From an uncultured Eggerthellaceae bacterium (GTDB lineage: Bacteria; Actinomycetota; Coriobacteriia; Coriobacteriales; Eggerthellaceae), in the NCBI GenBank assembly GCA_934648845.1, contig CAKUFS010000018.1, positions 1 to 45,790 of the forward strand: 45,790 bases of DNA, given 5' to 3'. Position numbers and translations under genes: made by a program. Positions within the stretch are counted from its first letter, which is position 1. Each line of letters opens with the position of its first letter. This document shows, piece by piece, positions 1-9,200 of this stretch. The notes beneath the pieces were generated by a model. The model saw only the letters and a program-made list of their open reading frames with translations. It searched no databases and had not been told where the DNA came from.

Positions 1-306
1 GAGCTTGCGGGTTTCGATGAAACAGGTGCGTTGAAAGAGTCGGGCGCGCAGCTAATAGCTCAAACCATTGTTGATATTTTGGTTGGTTTTATGCCGCAGT
101 GGCAAGCGGAAGGTTTCGCGCCGTTCGCGGATAAATATAACAGCTGCTCCTATCTTTTCCGAAAGCGCGTTGTCGTGGCGAATATTATGGGCAGCGTGCA
201 AACGGAAGGTGTCGTTTGCGGCATAGATGCTTTGGGACGTCTTCTTGTTGAAACGCACCAAGGCGAAATCGTACCGGTAATTGCGGGGGAGGCCCATCTT
301 GTCTGA
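1..306 (+). CDS. birA: Biotin--[acetyl-CoA-carboxylase] ligase, C-terminal end (5' partial)
   Basis: The open frame enters at base 1 and gives 101 residues, so the catalytic core lies outside the window. The visible part has the end of the ligase domain (the FAPFADKYN region) and the small SH3-like C-terminal domain, seen as beta-rich sequence with GIDALGRLLVETHQGE and GEIVPVIAGE, the usual end of BirA. BirA activates biotin to biotinyl-AMP and attaches it to biotin carboxyl carrier proteins in the cytoplasm. The assignment rests on this C-terminal pattern and on the next gene, a biotin transporter that overlaps its stop codon. Whether an N-terminal repressor HTH is present cannot be seen. 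Confidence 0.85.
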   Translation, partial: ELAGFDETGALKESGAQLIAQTIVDILVGFMPQWQAEGFAPFADKYNSCSYLFRKRVVVANIMGSVQTEGVVCGIDALGRLLVETHQGEIVPVIAGEAHLV

Positions 307-883
307 GAAAGTCAAAAACACATCGCGCGCTCAGAGTATTGTGCGCATCGCATTAACCATTGCCATTATGGCGGTTTCTGCGTGGATCTCCATTCCCATT
401 GGCCCGGTCCCGTTCACGTTGCAGTGCTTCGCTATGGCGTTTGCGATTTGCGTTCTTCCTGCAAAGGAATGCCTGGCTTCCGTTGGTGGGTATCTGGTTT
501 TGGGCGCGTTCGGCGTTCCTGTTTTTTCGAGCATGCGTGGCGGCATTTCCATTCTTGCCGGCGTGACAGGCGGTTTCTTGTGGGGCTACTTCATTGGCGC
601 GCTTGCGGGTCTGGCTATTTTGGCGGCTTTCAAGAAAATGGGGAAGGACCGCACGTTCGTTGCGTGCCTGTGCGCATGCGTTGCATATCTGTTGTGCACG
701 TACTTCTGCGGGACCGTTCAGTTCATGGGCGTTGCGGGCGCTTCTGTTCAGGCGGCGTTGGCGGCTTGCGTGATCCCGTTCGTTGCGGTTGACATTGCGA
801 AGCTGGTTGCGGCCTCTTTGGTGGCGCGCGCCGTTGATCATGCGGTGGGCATCAATCGCATTCAAGGCGTGCCGCAGAAATAA
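299..883 (+). CDS. bioY: Biotin transporter BioY (S component of an ECF transporter)
   Basis: The 194-residue membrane protein has about six hydrophobic segments and the family signatures WISIPIGPVPFTLQ near the N-terminus and GGISILAGVTGGFLWGY in the middle. BioY is the biotin-binding substrate component of energy-coupling factor transporters; no EcfA or EcfT gene is nearby, so it would use shared modules or work alone. I chose TTG at 299 because GGGGGAGG lies just upstream; a TTG at 281 is in frame but has no such site. The start overlaps the birA stop by 8 bases, which implies translational coupling in a biotin operon. A terminator hairpin follows at 908-942. Confidence 0.92.
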   Translation: MSEKVKNTSRAQSIVRIALTIAIMAVSAWISIPIGPVPFTLQCFAMAFAICVLPAKECLASVGGYLVLGAFGVPVFSSMRGGISILAGVTGGFLWGYFIGALAGLAILAAFKKMGKDRTFVACLCACVAYLLCTYFCGTVQFMGVAGASVQAALAACVIPFVAVDIAKLVAASLVARAVDHAVGINRIQGVPQK

Positions 884-907
884 TCAGCGGGCGAAAGATG
901 ATGTTAG

Positions 908-942
908 GGAGCCGAGCTCTGGTGGAGCTTGGCTCCTTTTTT
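908..942 (+). terminator. Rho-independent terminator of birA-bioY
   Basis: A GC-rich 12-bp stem (GGAGCCGAGCTC paired with GAGCTTGGCTCC, one G-T pair) closes a short loop and is followed by six T residues, 24 bases after the bioY stop. Confidence 0.85.
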
Positions 943-1016
943 GTTGTTGGAGGCTCGTGAACCTACCCAGCGTGTGTAGCGCATCGGGCCATAAACCACC
1001 CGCTATGCGGAGTGCG

Positions 1017-2306
1017 CTATCTTGGCAGGCTCTTCTCGTCGAGCAGGAAATCGAGAACGGACATGGTTAGGATTCCCTTGTCGTCATAGGTCGGCTTCAC
1101 CACATCACGCACAAGCACGATTTTGCTGAAGCTATCGGGCACCTCGCGAAGTGGTGCCTTCTCTTGGCGCTCCTTCTCCTCGTCCGGCAGGTGCAGCGCC
1201 GACTGTATGTAGTAGCGCCGTGAGCCCAGGTTCGCCACGAAGTCCACCTCGAGCTGCTTGCGCACGACCCTGCCGTCGATGCGCGCGGCCTTCTCGACGG
1301 AGCCGGCGTCGACCGAAAAGCCCCTTGAGCGCAGCTCGTTGTACACGATGTTCTCCATGATGTGGGTCTGCTCGACCTGCCTGAAGCCAAGCCTGGCGTT
1401 GCGCAGACCGACGTCCTCGAAGTAGTACTTCTTGGGGCTGCCGATGTACTTGCGCCCCTTGACATCGTATCGGCGAGCCTCTTCGATAAGGAAGGACTCC
1501 TCAAGATAGCCGATGTAGGCCGAGATGGTGTTCGCGGTGATCTTCGAGTTCAGAACGCTTTTGAAGGTCGCCTCGATCTTGGGAGGGTTGGTGAGCGAGC
1601 CGATGGATGAGGCTAAAACGTCCACCAGGTCCTCGAGCTCCTGGGTCTTTGCCACCTTGTTTCTGGCCACCACGTCCTTCAGGTAGGTCTCGGAGAACAG
1701 CCGTTCCAGATAGCGGGACTTCTGCTCGTCGGTGCGCATGCTCAAAAGAAGCGGCATGCCACCGAAGACGACGTACTCGGCCCATCCCTGGTACCTATCC
1801 CCCTCGAATCCCTGCATGAACTCGGAGAAGGAGAGCGGGCGTACGCGGACCTCGTCGCCCCTTCCGCGAAACTGCGTCATGACATCGGTGGACAGCAGCT
1901 TGGAGTTGCTGCCAGTCACGTAGACGTCGACGTTTCGCATGCGCAGCAGGCCGTTGAGCACGCCGTAAAGGCGTGGCGGCTCGTCTTTACGCAGCTCCCC
2001 ATCGGAGATCGCGTACTGCACCTCGTCGAGCATGACATAGTACTGCGATGCCTTGTCGGTGATCCTTAACCGCAGGTAGGCGTCGAGCGCGCCCGGGTCC
2101 CGCAGGGCTCTGTTCGCCTCCTCGTCCAGCGCGACCTCGATGATATGGTCGTCGTCGATGCCGAGCTCGCCTCTGAGGTAGCCGCCGAAAAGTTCGAACA
2201 GCAAGTACGTCTTGCCGCAGCGTCTGATTCCCGTGATCACCTTGATCATCCCGTTGTGCATCCTGTCTACCAGGCTGTCAAGGTATCTGTCCCTGCGCAC
2301 TTCCAT
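1017..2306 (-). CDS. AAA family ATPase with DUF4143 C-terminal domain (first copy)
   Basis: The 429-residue protein has a P-loop GIRRCGKT at residues 26-33, a Walker B strand YYVMLDEVQ, a sensor-like VTGSNSKLL and the FGGMP motif typical of the AAA_14/DUF4143 family. The C-terminal part ends in a nuclease-fold-like region with EVDFVAN, but the usual IEVK lysine strand is not evident, so that domain may be inactive. The start is ATG at 2306, seven bases after AAAGGAGG; a GTG two codons upstream lies inside that site. The biological role of the family is unknown; members are numerous in gut anaerobes and often look like accessory or defence-like genes. Two phased copies of an operator-like palindrome lie just upstream (2322-2371). 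A second, only distantly similar, copy is at 12632-13930. Confidence 0.85.
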   Translation of the reverse strand: MEVRRDRYLDSLVDRMHNGMIKVITGIRRCGKTYLLFELFGGYLRGELGIDDDHIIEVALDEEANRALRDPGALDAYLRLRITDKASQYYVMLDEVQYAISDGELRKDEPPRLYGVLNGLLRMRNVDVYVTGSNSKLLSTDVMTQFRGRGDEVRVRPLSFSEFMQGFEGDRYQGWAEYVVFGGMPLLLSMRTDEQKSRYLERLFSETYLKDVVARNKVAKTQELEDLVDVLASSIGSLTNPPKIEATFKSVLNSKITANTISAYIGYLEESFLIEEARRYDVKGRKYIGSPKKYYFEDVGLRNARLGFRQVEQTHIMENIVYNELRSRGFSVDAGSVEKAARIDGRVVRKQLEVDFVANLGSRRYYIQSALHLPDEEKERQEKAPLREVPDSFSKIVLVRDVVKPTYDDKGILTMSVLDFLLDEKSLPR

Positions 2307-2321
2307 GTCCACCTCCTTTTG

Positions 2322-2371
2322 ATTTTCATTTAGTGATTATGTCACATGTTGCATTTTCACTCAATGAAAAT
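2322..2371 (-). promoter_or_regulatory. Tandem operator-like palindromes upstream of the DUF4143 ATPase
   Basis: ATTTTCA-CTCAA-TGAAAAT at 2353-2371 is a perfect 7-bp inverted repeat. A degenerate copy with the same ATTTTCA-n5-TGA layout lies at 2322-2340, 31 bp away, matching at 14 of 19 positions. Both lie between the ATPase start and its neighbour, so they probably bind an autoregulator on the same face of the helix. That function is inferred. Confidence 0.55.
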
Positions 2372-2413
2372 CTTAGAGCAGCGTGGGTAGGAAAGCGTCT
2401 TCGTCGCGGTAGA

Positions 2414-3313
2414 TCACTCTGGGTCGTATGGGATTCGGAAGTAGTCGAGCATCGCCTTGAACCGATCCTGCGCGGCCAGGCAGGTATCCGTAAGGAACCC
2501 TTGCTCGTAATCCCATTCCGAGAGCCCCCGGTAGTAGAAGGCCTTCATGTCGTCGGCGATGACGAACGGCACCACGCGGCTGGCGAGGCATTCTTTGAAC
2601 ATGACAAGCCTGCCCACGCGGCCGTTGCCGTCCTGGAAGGGGTGAATGCGCTCGAAGGCCACGTGGAAGTCCAGGACGTCGGAAAAGGAGTGCTTTTTGC
2701 GGGGATCGTATTCCTTCAAAAGGGCGCCCACCTCCCGGCCGACGTCTTCGGGCGGCGTCGTCTTGCGTCCCGCCACCTCGTTGGGAAGGCGCTTGTAGTC
2801 GCCGACGGCGAACCAGTCCTTGGTTGAGTCGGTCGTGCCCGCCTTCAGGATGCGGTGCAGCTCCTTCACCATCCCCTCGGACAGGGGCTGTTGCGCATGG
2901 TCGATGACGTAGTCGACGGCGCGGAAGTGGTTCTGGGTCTCCAGGATGTCGTCTATTCGGACGGGCTCATCGCCAACTCCGATGGTTGCCGTCTCGAAGA
3001 TGAGCCTGGTCTGGTCAAGCGACAGCCTGCTTCCCTCGATGCGGTTGGAGTTGTAGGCGAGCTCGACCTGGATTTTGTGGTAGATGCCGCCCTTGATTCT
3101 GGACGCCTTCTCCTCACGAAGGCGCGTGAGCAGGGGATAGGGCGCTTGCCCCCTTGCGTTCGAGCGGGCAGGCTTTTCCGCGTCTGTGGGTATGCTCCAG
3201 GTCTTCCCCGCGAGGAAGGCCCCGGGCACGCGACCCTGGGCGCAGTAGTTCCGCACACTCCTCTCGGAAACGCCCCAGATTTCAGCTATCTCGGCTGCGG
3301 AAAGAAACTCCAT
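2414..3313 (-). CDS. Fic family protein with N-terminal helix-turn-helix
   Basis: The 299-residue protein starts with an excisionase/MerR-like HTH (SAAEIAEIWGVSERSVRNYC, residues 5-24). The Fic core has the active-site motif HPFQDGNGRVGR at residues 224-235, with the catalytic His at 224. An inhibitory motif of the [S/T]xxxE[G/N] type (Ser89, Glu93, Gly94) lies before the core, which makes it a class II Fic protein whose AMP-transferase activity is autoinhibited. Fic enzymes transfer AMP or other nucleotide groups to Ser, Thr or Tyr of target proteins; the target here is unknown. The HTH suggests it regulates its own gene, which fits the palindromes at 3336-3398. The leader contains an A7-G8 tract that could make expression phase-variable. 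The start is ATG at 3313. Confidence 0.9.
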   Translation of the reverse strand: MEFLSAAEIAEIWGVSERSVRNYCAQGRVPGAFLAGKTWSIPTDAEKPARSNARGQAPYPLLTRLREEKASRIKGGIYHKIQVELAYNSNRIEGSRLSLDQTRLIFETATIGVGDEPVRIDDILETQNHFRAVDYVIDHAQQPLSEGMVKELHRILKAGTTDSTKDWFAVGDYKRLPNEVAGRKTTPPEDVGREVGALLKEYDPRKKHSFSDVLDFHVAFERIHPFQDGNGRVGRLVMFKECLASRVVPFVIADDMKAFYYRGLSEWDYEQGFLTDTCLAAQDRFKAMLDYFRIPYDPE

Positions 3314-3322
3314 AGGGCTGCA

Positions 3323-3337
3323 CCCCCCCCTTTTTTT
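3323..3337 (-). repeat. Homopolymer pair A7-G8 in the fic leader
   Basis: Eight C residues (3323-3330) followed by seven T residues (3331-3337) on the plus strand read as A7-G8 on the fic mRNA, about 10 bases before the start codon and covering the ribosome-binding region. Tracts of this length in a leader can slip during replication. Confidence 0.6.
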
Positions 3338-3398
3338 ATCGGCAAAAACTGACGGAATTATTATAGCAAATACCGTTATTTATTGCCGTTATCGGCAA
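3336..3398 (-). promoter_or_regulatory. Promoter and operator palindromes of the fic gene
   Basis: TTGCCG-TTAT-CGGCAA at 3383-3398 is a perfect inverted repeat. Its TTATCGGCAA half recurs exactly at 3336-3345, and a partial CCGTTAT lies between them. A minus-strand -10 hexamer TATAAT (plus-strand ATTATA, 3360-3365) sits between the two sites. The layout suggests repression by a dimer, possibly the HTH of the Fic protein itself. Confidence 0.6.
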
Positions 3399-3840
3399 GT
3401 TTTTTCATTTTTATCTGTTCAGTCGGTATTCGCAGGAAAAGGGTTTCCGGGCTGCGCCCATTCAGGTCTCCCAGGGAAATAGGGGGTGCCAAGGATACCC
3501 GCATCTCATGCAGCTTCTCGAGGCAGGCCACGGATAAAGTGGCGGGGAGGATTCAGGCTGCCCCAAGGTGTGGTTTCCGCAGAATTCTATTCAGCGGCAT
3601 CCCTTACGCGGCTAAAGGCGACCTACGAACAGGGGCTCGCGATTTTTGTAATATCCACATGTTGCATTTTCGCTCAACGATAAACGCGAAACCATGTGAA
3701 TCGATATGAGTGCGATTGTCAATCGGGAGACGATTGTGATGTAACGGATTGGGTTGAGAGAAAAGAAGGAATCTCGCGCCAGGCAGAGAAGAAATCTGCC
3801 GCGTGAAGGCAAACATCGGGTGCTATGCGCTCCGCTTGTC
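3399..3840. other. Gene-poor stretch with a relic operator
   Basis: I see no convincing gene here. Short frames in several registers lack a ribosome-binding site or a family pattern. The only structured element is a 28-base copy (3656-3683) of the operator-like sequence found upstream of the first DUF4143 ATPase, which suggests that a related gene was lost from this place. Confidence 0.5.
3656..3683 (-). repeat. Second copy of the ATPase operator-like sequence
   Basis: CACATGTTGCATTTTC followed by GCTCAACGATAA matches 2343-2370 at 25 of 28 positions. The inverted repeat is degraded in this copy and no ATPase gene follows on the minus strand. Confidence 0.7.
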
Positions 3841-4284
3841 TTATTGCCATGAATAATCGAAGTCGTCGGCGTCGTCTTGCCACGGGCTGCTTTGCAAGGG
3901 CGCACCGACAAGCGATTTGCCTTCTTTGTACACGGCGTACCATAGGTCGAGTGCTTCGCGCACCACTTTGCTTGCGCTTTCTTCAGGAGCCGATGCGGCA
4001 ATTTCATCGAGCCATTCTTTTTGTCTTGTTTCGATGGTCACGCTTATATTTACGGTAGACCCCTTCGCAAAACTGCGGGGTCTGCCGCGTTTCTTTTTCT
4101 GATCCTGCTCTTTTGTTGTTTGCTCGGCCGGTGCTTGTCCGTGCTCGGGTTGCAGGTGCTCGGGTTGCGCGTTGGGCGCTTGCGACCGTGCTTCGGGTTG
4201 CGCATTTTCGAATTGCATGCGTGCGACTTGCTCTTGCCCTTCCTGGACGCGTCTTAACGACCCCGTTTCCATGGATTCCAGCAT
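3841..4284 (-). CDS. AT-hook / ribbon-helix-helix-like DNA-binding protein
   Basis: The 147-residue protein has a Gln/Pro/Ala-rich N-terminal half, a basic KKKRGRPRS segment that matches an AT-hook core, and a C-terminal segment (TVNISVTIETRQKEWLDE then SASKVVREALDLWY) with the strand-helix-helix pattern of Arc/CopG proteins. It probably binds DNA as a dimer. The ribosome-binding site is AGATAGAGG before ATG at 4284. It is transcribed away from the P-loop gene at 4451, so it may regulate the divergent surface-protein cluster; this is inference. No toxin gene is adjacent. Confidence 0.65.
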   Translation of the reverse strand: MLESMETGSLRRVQEGQEQVARMQFENAQPEARSQAPNAQPEHLQPEHGQAPAEQTTKEQDQKKKRGRPRSFAKGSTVNISVTIETRQKEWLDEIAASAPEESASKVVREALDLWYAVYKEGKSLVGAPLQSSPWQDDADDFDYSWQ

Positions 4285-4450
4285 AAGAATACCTCTATCT
4301 TTTCTTTTGGGGGCGTGATATGGTACGCATAGTACCTTGAATTAAGTATTAAAAAATACGAATTAAATAAAAAGCTAAAAAATACCTGATTGAGCCCTTC
4401 TCCGGCACGGTTATTTTGCATGATGGGAAGAGTCGAAGGAGGGATTCTCA

Positions 4451-5617
4451 GTGCAAACCACCCCACAGAAAAACACTCAACAGAAAATCGTTTTGCGATG
4501 CAAGCCGCAAAACTTCGACCAGTGGGCGGCTGCGCTTTCTTTTTACTGCGTTTCGCTTTGTGCGCCGGAGCGTCCTCTTGAAAAAGAACTAGCGCAGGCA
4601 GCGTTGGATCAAACCGATTTGTTCGTGATTGTCGATGACGTGCAATCCTCGGATGAATCTCTGGTCAATTCGTTGCGCACGTACTTGGAAACCGATCAGC
4701 GCGCAACAACGCGTATGCGCATTGCGTTTGTGGCCGATCGTCGGCGCGAACTTCCTTCTCCCCTCTTCCGCATTCTGGCGAACTACGACATTTACGACAT
4801 TATTGTTCCGCCGAAAGATAATCTGCTTGATTTCAATCCCTACGTCGAGGTCGCTCAAGTTCTGTCGCGGCCTAAGAGTTACAGCGAAATTGTGCCCTAT
4901 CTTGCGGGCGAAATCGTGAATCCGAAGCTTGTTGGCTTAACTTCCGCCGAAGCGCTGCGCGAGCGCACGCGTGCTCAAGTGCGCATTGCGGTGGCGCAAA
5001 TCGATCAGCGACGCGGCGGTTCAACGCATACGTCGCTTCTGTTTGCTCGCGTGCTGGTTCTTCTGGGATATAAGGTGGCGCTTTTCATTGATGATCGCAC
5101 ATGGAAAAACATGCGGCGTTGCTATCCGCGTGCGCGGTGCAATGTGGAAAACGGCATGATGACATTGGCGGGCATTGACTTCTACCGCAACGAAGGATTT
5201 GCGGGCGCAAACGGATACGACTACGTTTTGGCGGATTTCGGGTGTGCGCGGTGGATTGACTTGGAGCCCGATCAGCGCGCTCAAACGCTGGGCGAGAGTT
5301 TTCGTTCGGCGTCGCTTGCGGTGCTCACCTCGGTAGTGTCCCCGTGGGGCGACCACGCATCGTTCGAGCGCGTGCTGAAAATCTGGCAAAAGAAGGGCGA
5401 ACTGCAGAATTTAGGCGGCGTGAAGTTCGCGTTCTTCGGCATTTCGCATGACGCCGTCTACGAAAACTGGCAGGAAGCGGCGCAGCGCTTGAACCCCAAG
5501 GCGGAGCTTTATCGCATTCCGTATTTGCCCGACCCCTTGCACTACGAGGCAAAAGAACGTCATTGCCCTGAATTGATTGACATTCTATCGCCTATTTTGC
5601 GCGCGAAAGACCGGTAA
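4451..5617 (+). CDS. CpaE/MinD-like P-loop protein with degenerate P-loop
   Basis: The 388-residue protein has an N-terminal region of about 170 residues that resembles an atypical receiver-like fold, then a strand-loop-helix (VRIAVAQIDQRRGGSTHTSL, about residues 176-195) followed by LLGYKVALFIDD. This matches the start of MinD/CpaE-type ATPase folds, but the P-loop lacks the GKS/T signature, so ATP hydrolysis is doubtful. CpaE-like proteins help position or assemble pili and secretion systems at the membrane. The start is GTG at 4451 after a strong AAGGAGG. It is followed by a small membrane protein and the SpaA-type surface protein, so a role in their placement or assembly is plausible. Identification is by fold pattern only. 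Confidence 0.55.
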   Translation: MQTTPQKNTQQKIVLRCKPQNFDQWAAALSFYCVSLCAPERPLEKELAQAALDQTDLFVIVDDVQSSDESLVNSLRTYLETDQRATTRMRIAFVADRRRELPSPLFRILANYDIYDIIVPPKDNLLDFNPYVEVAQVLSRPKSYSEIVPYLAGEIVNPKLVGLTSAEALRERTRAQVRIAVAQIDQRRGGSTHTSLLFARVLVLLGYKVALFIDDRTWKNMRRCYPRARCNVENGMMTLAGIDFYRNEGFAGANGYDYVLADFGCARWIDLEPDQRAQTLGESFRSASLAVLTSVVSPWGDHASFERVLKIWQKKGELQNLGGVKFAFFGISHDAVYENWQEAAQRLNPKAELYRIPYLPDPLHYEAKERHCPELIDILSPILRAKDR

Positions 5618-5662
5618 GTTGGGCTTTCGCAGGTTGGCTGATAGGAACATTGAGGGGTTGCG

Positions 5663-6133
5663 ATGATGTTTTCGCAGGAACAGATGGAGGAATGGGAAGC
5701 GCGCGCGGTGCCGCTTGATGAGCGCGGCGAAAGCGAGGCGTATTTTCCGCTGTGGGGCATTGTCGATGTGGACGATTACCTGCAGAAAAGCGATGCATCG
5801 CGCGCCGAACGGCAACAGGTGGCGGCGTTGGAGAGCGCTGGTGCCGAAGACGAGGTCGGAGCATCGGACGCGCGCGCGGAAGATGCACTGGGCGCTGCGG
5901 CGGGTGGTGCAGCCGCGGCGGCAGGTGTTGCGGCGGCGGCGCGACCCTCGGCGGGCGCGCGTGTTGCGTGGGGCGCGTGGTTCTGGGTGAAGCGCGTGGC
6001 AATTGCGCTGGTGGTATGCGTTGTTGGTTCGATGCTGGTGACCATGGCGCTGAATCCCGCCATGACGTTTTTCGATGCGGCAAACGCTTTGTTTGGCGGC
6101 GTTGCGGGCTTGATTGAGAAGGTACTCGGATAG
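5663..6133 (+). CDS. Hypothetical single-span membrane protein
   Basis: I do not recognise this 156-residue protein. The first 55 residues are acidic and hydrophilic (EQMEEWEARAVPLDERGE). An Ala-rich linker follows, then one clear transmembrane segment (RVAIALVVCVVGSMLVTMAL, about residues 113-132) and a short amphipathic tail. It lies 45 bases after the P-loop gene and 72 bases before the SpaA-type gene, on the same strand, and is probably co-transcribed. The topology suggests an N-terminal cytoplasmic domain that could recruit the P-loop protein to the membrane; that is inference. Confidence 0.6.
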   Translation: MMFSQEQMEEWEARAVPLDERGESEAYFPLWGIVDVDDYLQKSDASRAERQQVAALESAGAEDEVGASDARAEDALGAAAGGAAAAAGVAAAARPSAGARVAWGAWFWVKRVAIALVVCVVGSMLVTMALNPAMTFFDAANALFGGVAGLIEKVLG

Positions 6134-6205
6134 CTTGGGTTTCAAGCGGTTAATGCGTGTGTGGAGGTTCGCGTGTTGGCCGAGAGAGTTTTGAGATAGG
6201 GGTTT

Positions 6206-9200
6206 ATGGTGGGCGTTTTCAAGAAAAGGGGAAACTTTGCAGCGCGTATTGTTGCAGCGGCTCTGGCGGCGGTACTTTGTGTTTCGTCGGTGCCGTGTGC
6301 TGCCTTCGCACAGACGGTGAATAATGCCGACGTGCAGAGTGCTTCGGGTGCGGCTTCGCAGGAGGCGCGTGTGGCGGAAGAGGCCGGGGAAGATGTTGGC
6401 GCCGCTGCGGCCGCTGGTGCTGTCTTCGAGGTTGGCGCCGGGGAAGACGCCGGCGCTGCTGGTATCGGCGCCGCTGGTGCAGAGCCGAGCGGCGAAGCGG
6501 CGGCTGGCGTTGCACCCGGTGGCGCGGGCGAGTGCGATGCGGGCGCAGGCAATGCTTCCGCATTTGCGGCATCGGCGGAACGCCAGCCGCTGAGCAGTGA
6601 GAGCGCGGGTGCGAGTGAAATTCAGGACGTTGCGACGCAGGCGCTTGAAGCGCGGACAAATGCCGCTGTACAGTGTCGCGACGATCGCATTGCCCTTGCA
6701 TCTGCGAATTACGATTACTCAGGGGTGGCGCATTGTTGGTTTCGCAATGATCGTCCGACCGACTATGTGTTCACCGTCGAAATCGACGGTGTGTCGTATG
6801 AAGCGTATTGCTTGGATCCCGCTTTGCCCGCTCCGGCGAATGGTTGGTATACGTTCTATGCCACCTGGGATGACGACGAAAAAGCATACGATATCGTGCT
6901 AGATACCAAAGATGCCGAAGTTCATTGGAGCCAGATTGACATAGGTCTAGGATGCCAAAGCGTGGGCGGTTTCCGTATCTATGCAAAAGGCGATTTCACG
7001 CTGACGAAATCCAGCTCGAATTTGGAAGTGTCGGGAATCTATAACGTTGCTGGTGCGGTTTATGGCTTGTACTGGTATTACGTTGATGCGCAGGCGGGAA
7101 ACGAGCCCGATTATCGTTTGGTGATTGGCGATGATGGTTCAAGCGATACGCTTACGGGGCTTACGCCTGACGAACGCTGGTATGTGCGCGAGCTTGAGGC
7201 GCCTACGGGTTTTACGCTTGATCCGACGATCTATACAGTGCCCATCCGTCCGAATCAGGATAATATCTATCACGTGACCGATGAGCCCGTTATGGACCCT
7301 AACAATGTTCTGCTCAAGAAGGTGACCGCGGATGGTCAAGAGTATTTGGGCGAGCATCTGTCCTTGGCAATGGCGGAATACCAGTTTGATTATTATGCGG
7401 GATATTACGATACCGTTGAGCAAGCTCGTGCCTCGGGCGCACCTACGCGCAGCTGGGTGCTGAGGACGAACAATAATGGATATACAGGAGTTCGGTATGC
7501 TGATAAAACGTTTACTCACGACGGCGTTGAATACCCCTATCTTGTAAGCGGAGAAGTGTATCGTGCGTCTTCGGGGAAGCCGAGTATGCCACTCGGAACG
7601 CTGGTAATCCATGAAACAAATCCGCCGTTTGGATACAAGGTATCTTCTTCGATTTTTATTGCGCAATTAAAACAAGCAGATAATGAATTTGGTTACGAAT
7701 GGGCTTTTGGAGGGGAAGGCTTCGCTGACGGCAACGTCGCGCTCGATAAAGAATCCGTTGATGCTGGTTCTCTCACCATCCTCAAGAAAAGCACGAATCC
7801 CGATCTTACTGCAGGAATCAATAGCTATTCGTTGGCAGGCGCGCGCTTCGACATCTACGATAATGCTGCCTGCCAAGGTGAACCTAAATATACGTTGGTT
7901 ACAAAAGAAGATGGCACGACCGATACCATTGAAGAATTACCTCCCGGATTGCACTTGTACATCAAAGAAGCGATTCCGCCCCAGGGCTTCAAGGAATCTT
8001 CGGACGTGTACGAAGTTGTTATCAAGCCAGGAAACGTTTCGGCAACTACGGTAGTCATCGAGAACGTGCCCGTCTATGCGGCTCCTTCCGTTTCTCTTGT
8101 CAAGAAAGACAGCAATGGTGACCAGGCTTTTAAGGGTGATGCAACGCTCGCGGGAGCGGAATACACGTTCGCGTTCTATGCGGGCAAAAGCTCGGCACAG
8201 GGAGCGCCCGATGCAACTTGGGTAGGCGTGACAAATGAAGAGGGAAGAACTTCACTTGATCAGGCAACGTTAGTGTCGGGTTCGGAATGGCTGATCGAAG
8301 GTCAGTGCGTGTTGCCTCTCGGCTTTCTAACAGTAGAGGAAACGAAAGCGCCGCAAGGCTATCAGAAATCTAGTGAAGTATTTTCTGCTCAGGTTGTTTA
8401 CGATGAGCAAACGCGTACGGCGAAATGGGTGAAAGGCGATGTGGTTTCGGATGATGCTGTCTTCTGCGATGCTGTTGAATTCGAAGCGGCTGAAGATATC
8501 AAGCTGTTCGGTATAAGCGTCTATAAGAAAATTCAGGGCGCGCAAACAGGAATTTCTCCTGAAGGCATTCAATTCCAAATTGTGTATAAGCCTACAGGTG
8601 AAGTGGTGAAAACAATCACGATTGGTGCAGATGGAACAGCAACAACGGGCGAGCGTGCCCTGCCGTGCGGTAGTTATGAAGTGCGTGAAGTTGAGGAAAG
8701 CGTTCCGGTGGGGCTGTTGCCGTATAGCGCCACTTCGAAAACGGGAAGTAACGTCATCGACACGATTGATGCCTCCGACGATGGATATTTCCCCTTGTAT
8801 CAAGTGATTCAAACGGAGTGCACCGATTACACGAGCGACACACCACGCGGCGAAAAGAAAGATCATGCAACAGGGCAGTCGATTGCTGGTACGGAATTTA
8901 CGCTCTATCGCTATACGGGAAGCCTGGTGATTGACGATGGGTCGGTAGATGCTGTGGCTGCGGATTTCGATCCGTATCAGGATTATTGGACCCAGCTGGA
9001 AACAGCAATGACCGACGCACATGGTAAATTCGAGTTCAACACGCAACCGTATGGCGTCTATATGATGGTTGAGACGAATCCCGAATGGCATTATCTGAGT
9101 GCGTCGGAAGGTGAATATGATGGCGTGAGCAAGGATCCTCTTGCCACAGCGCGTGTATTCGTTATCGACAAGAACCATCCGTGCGAAATACAGCTTTGGG

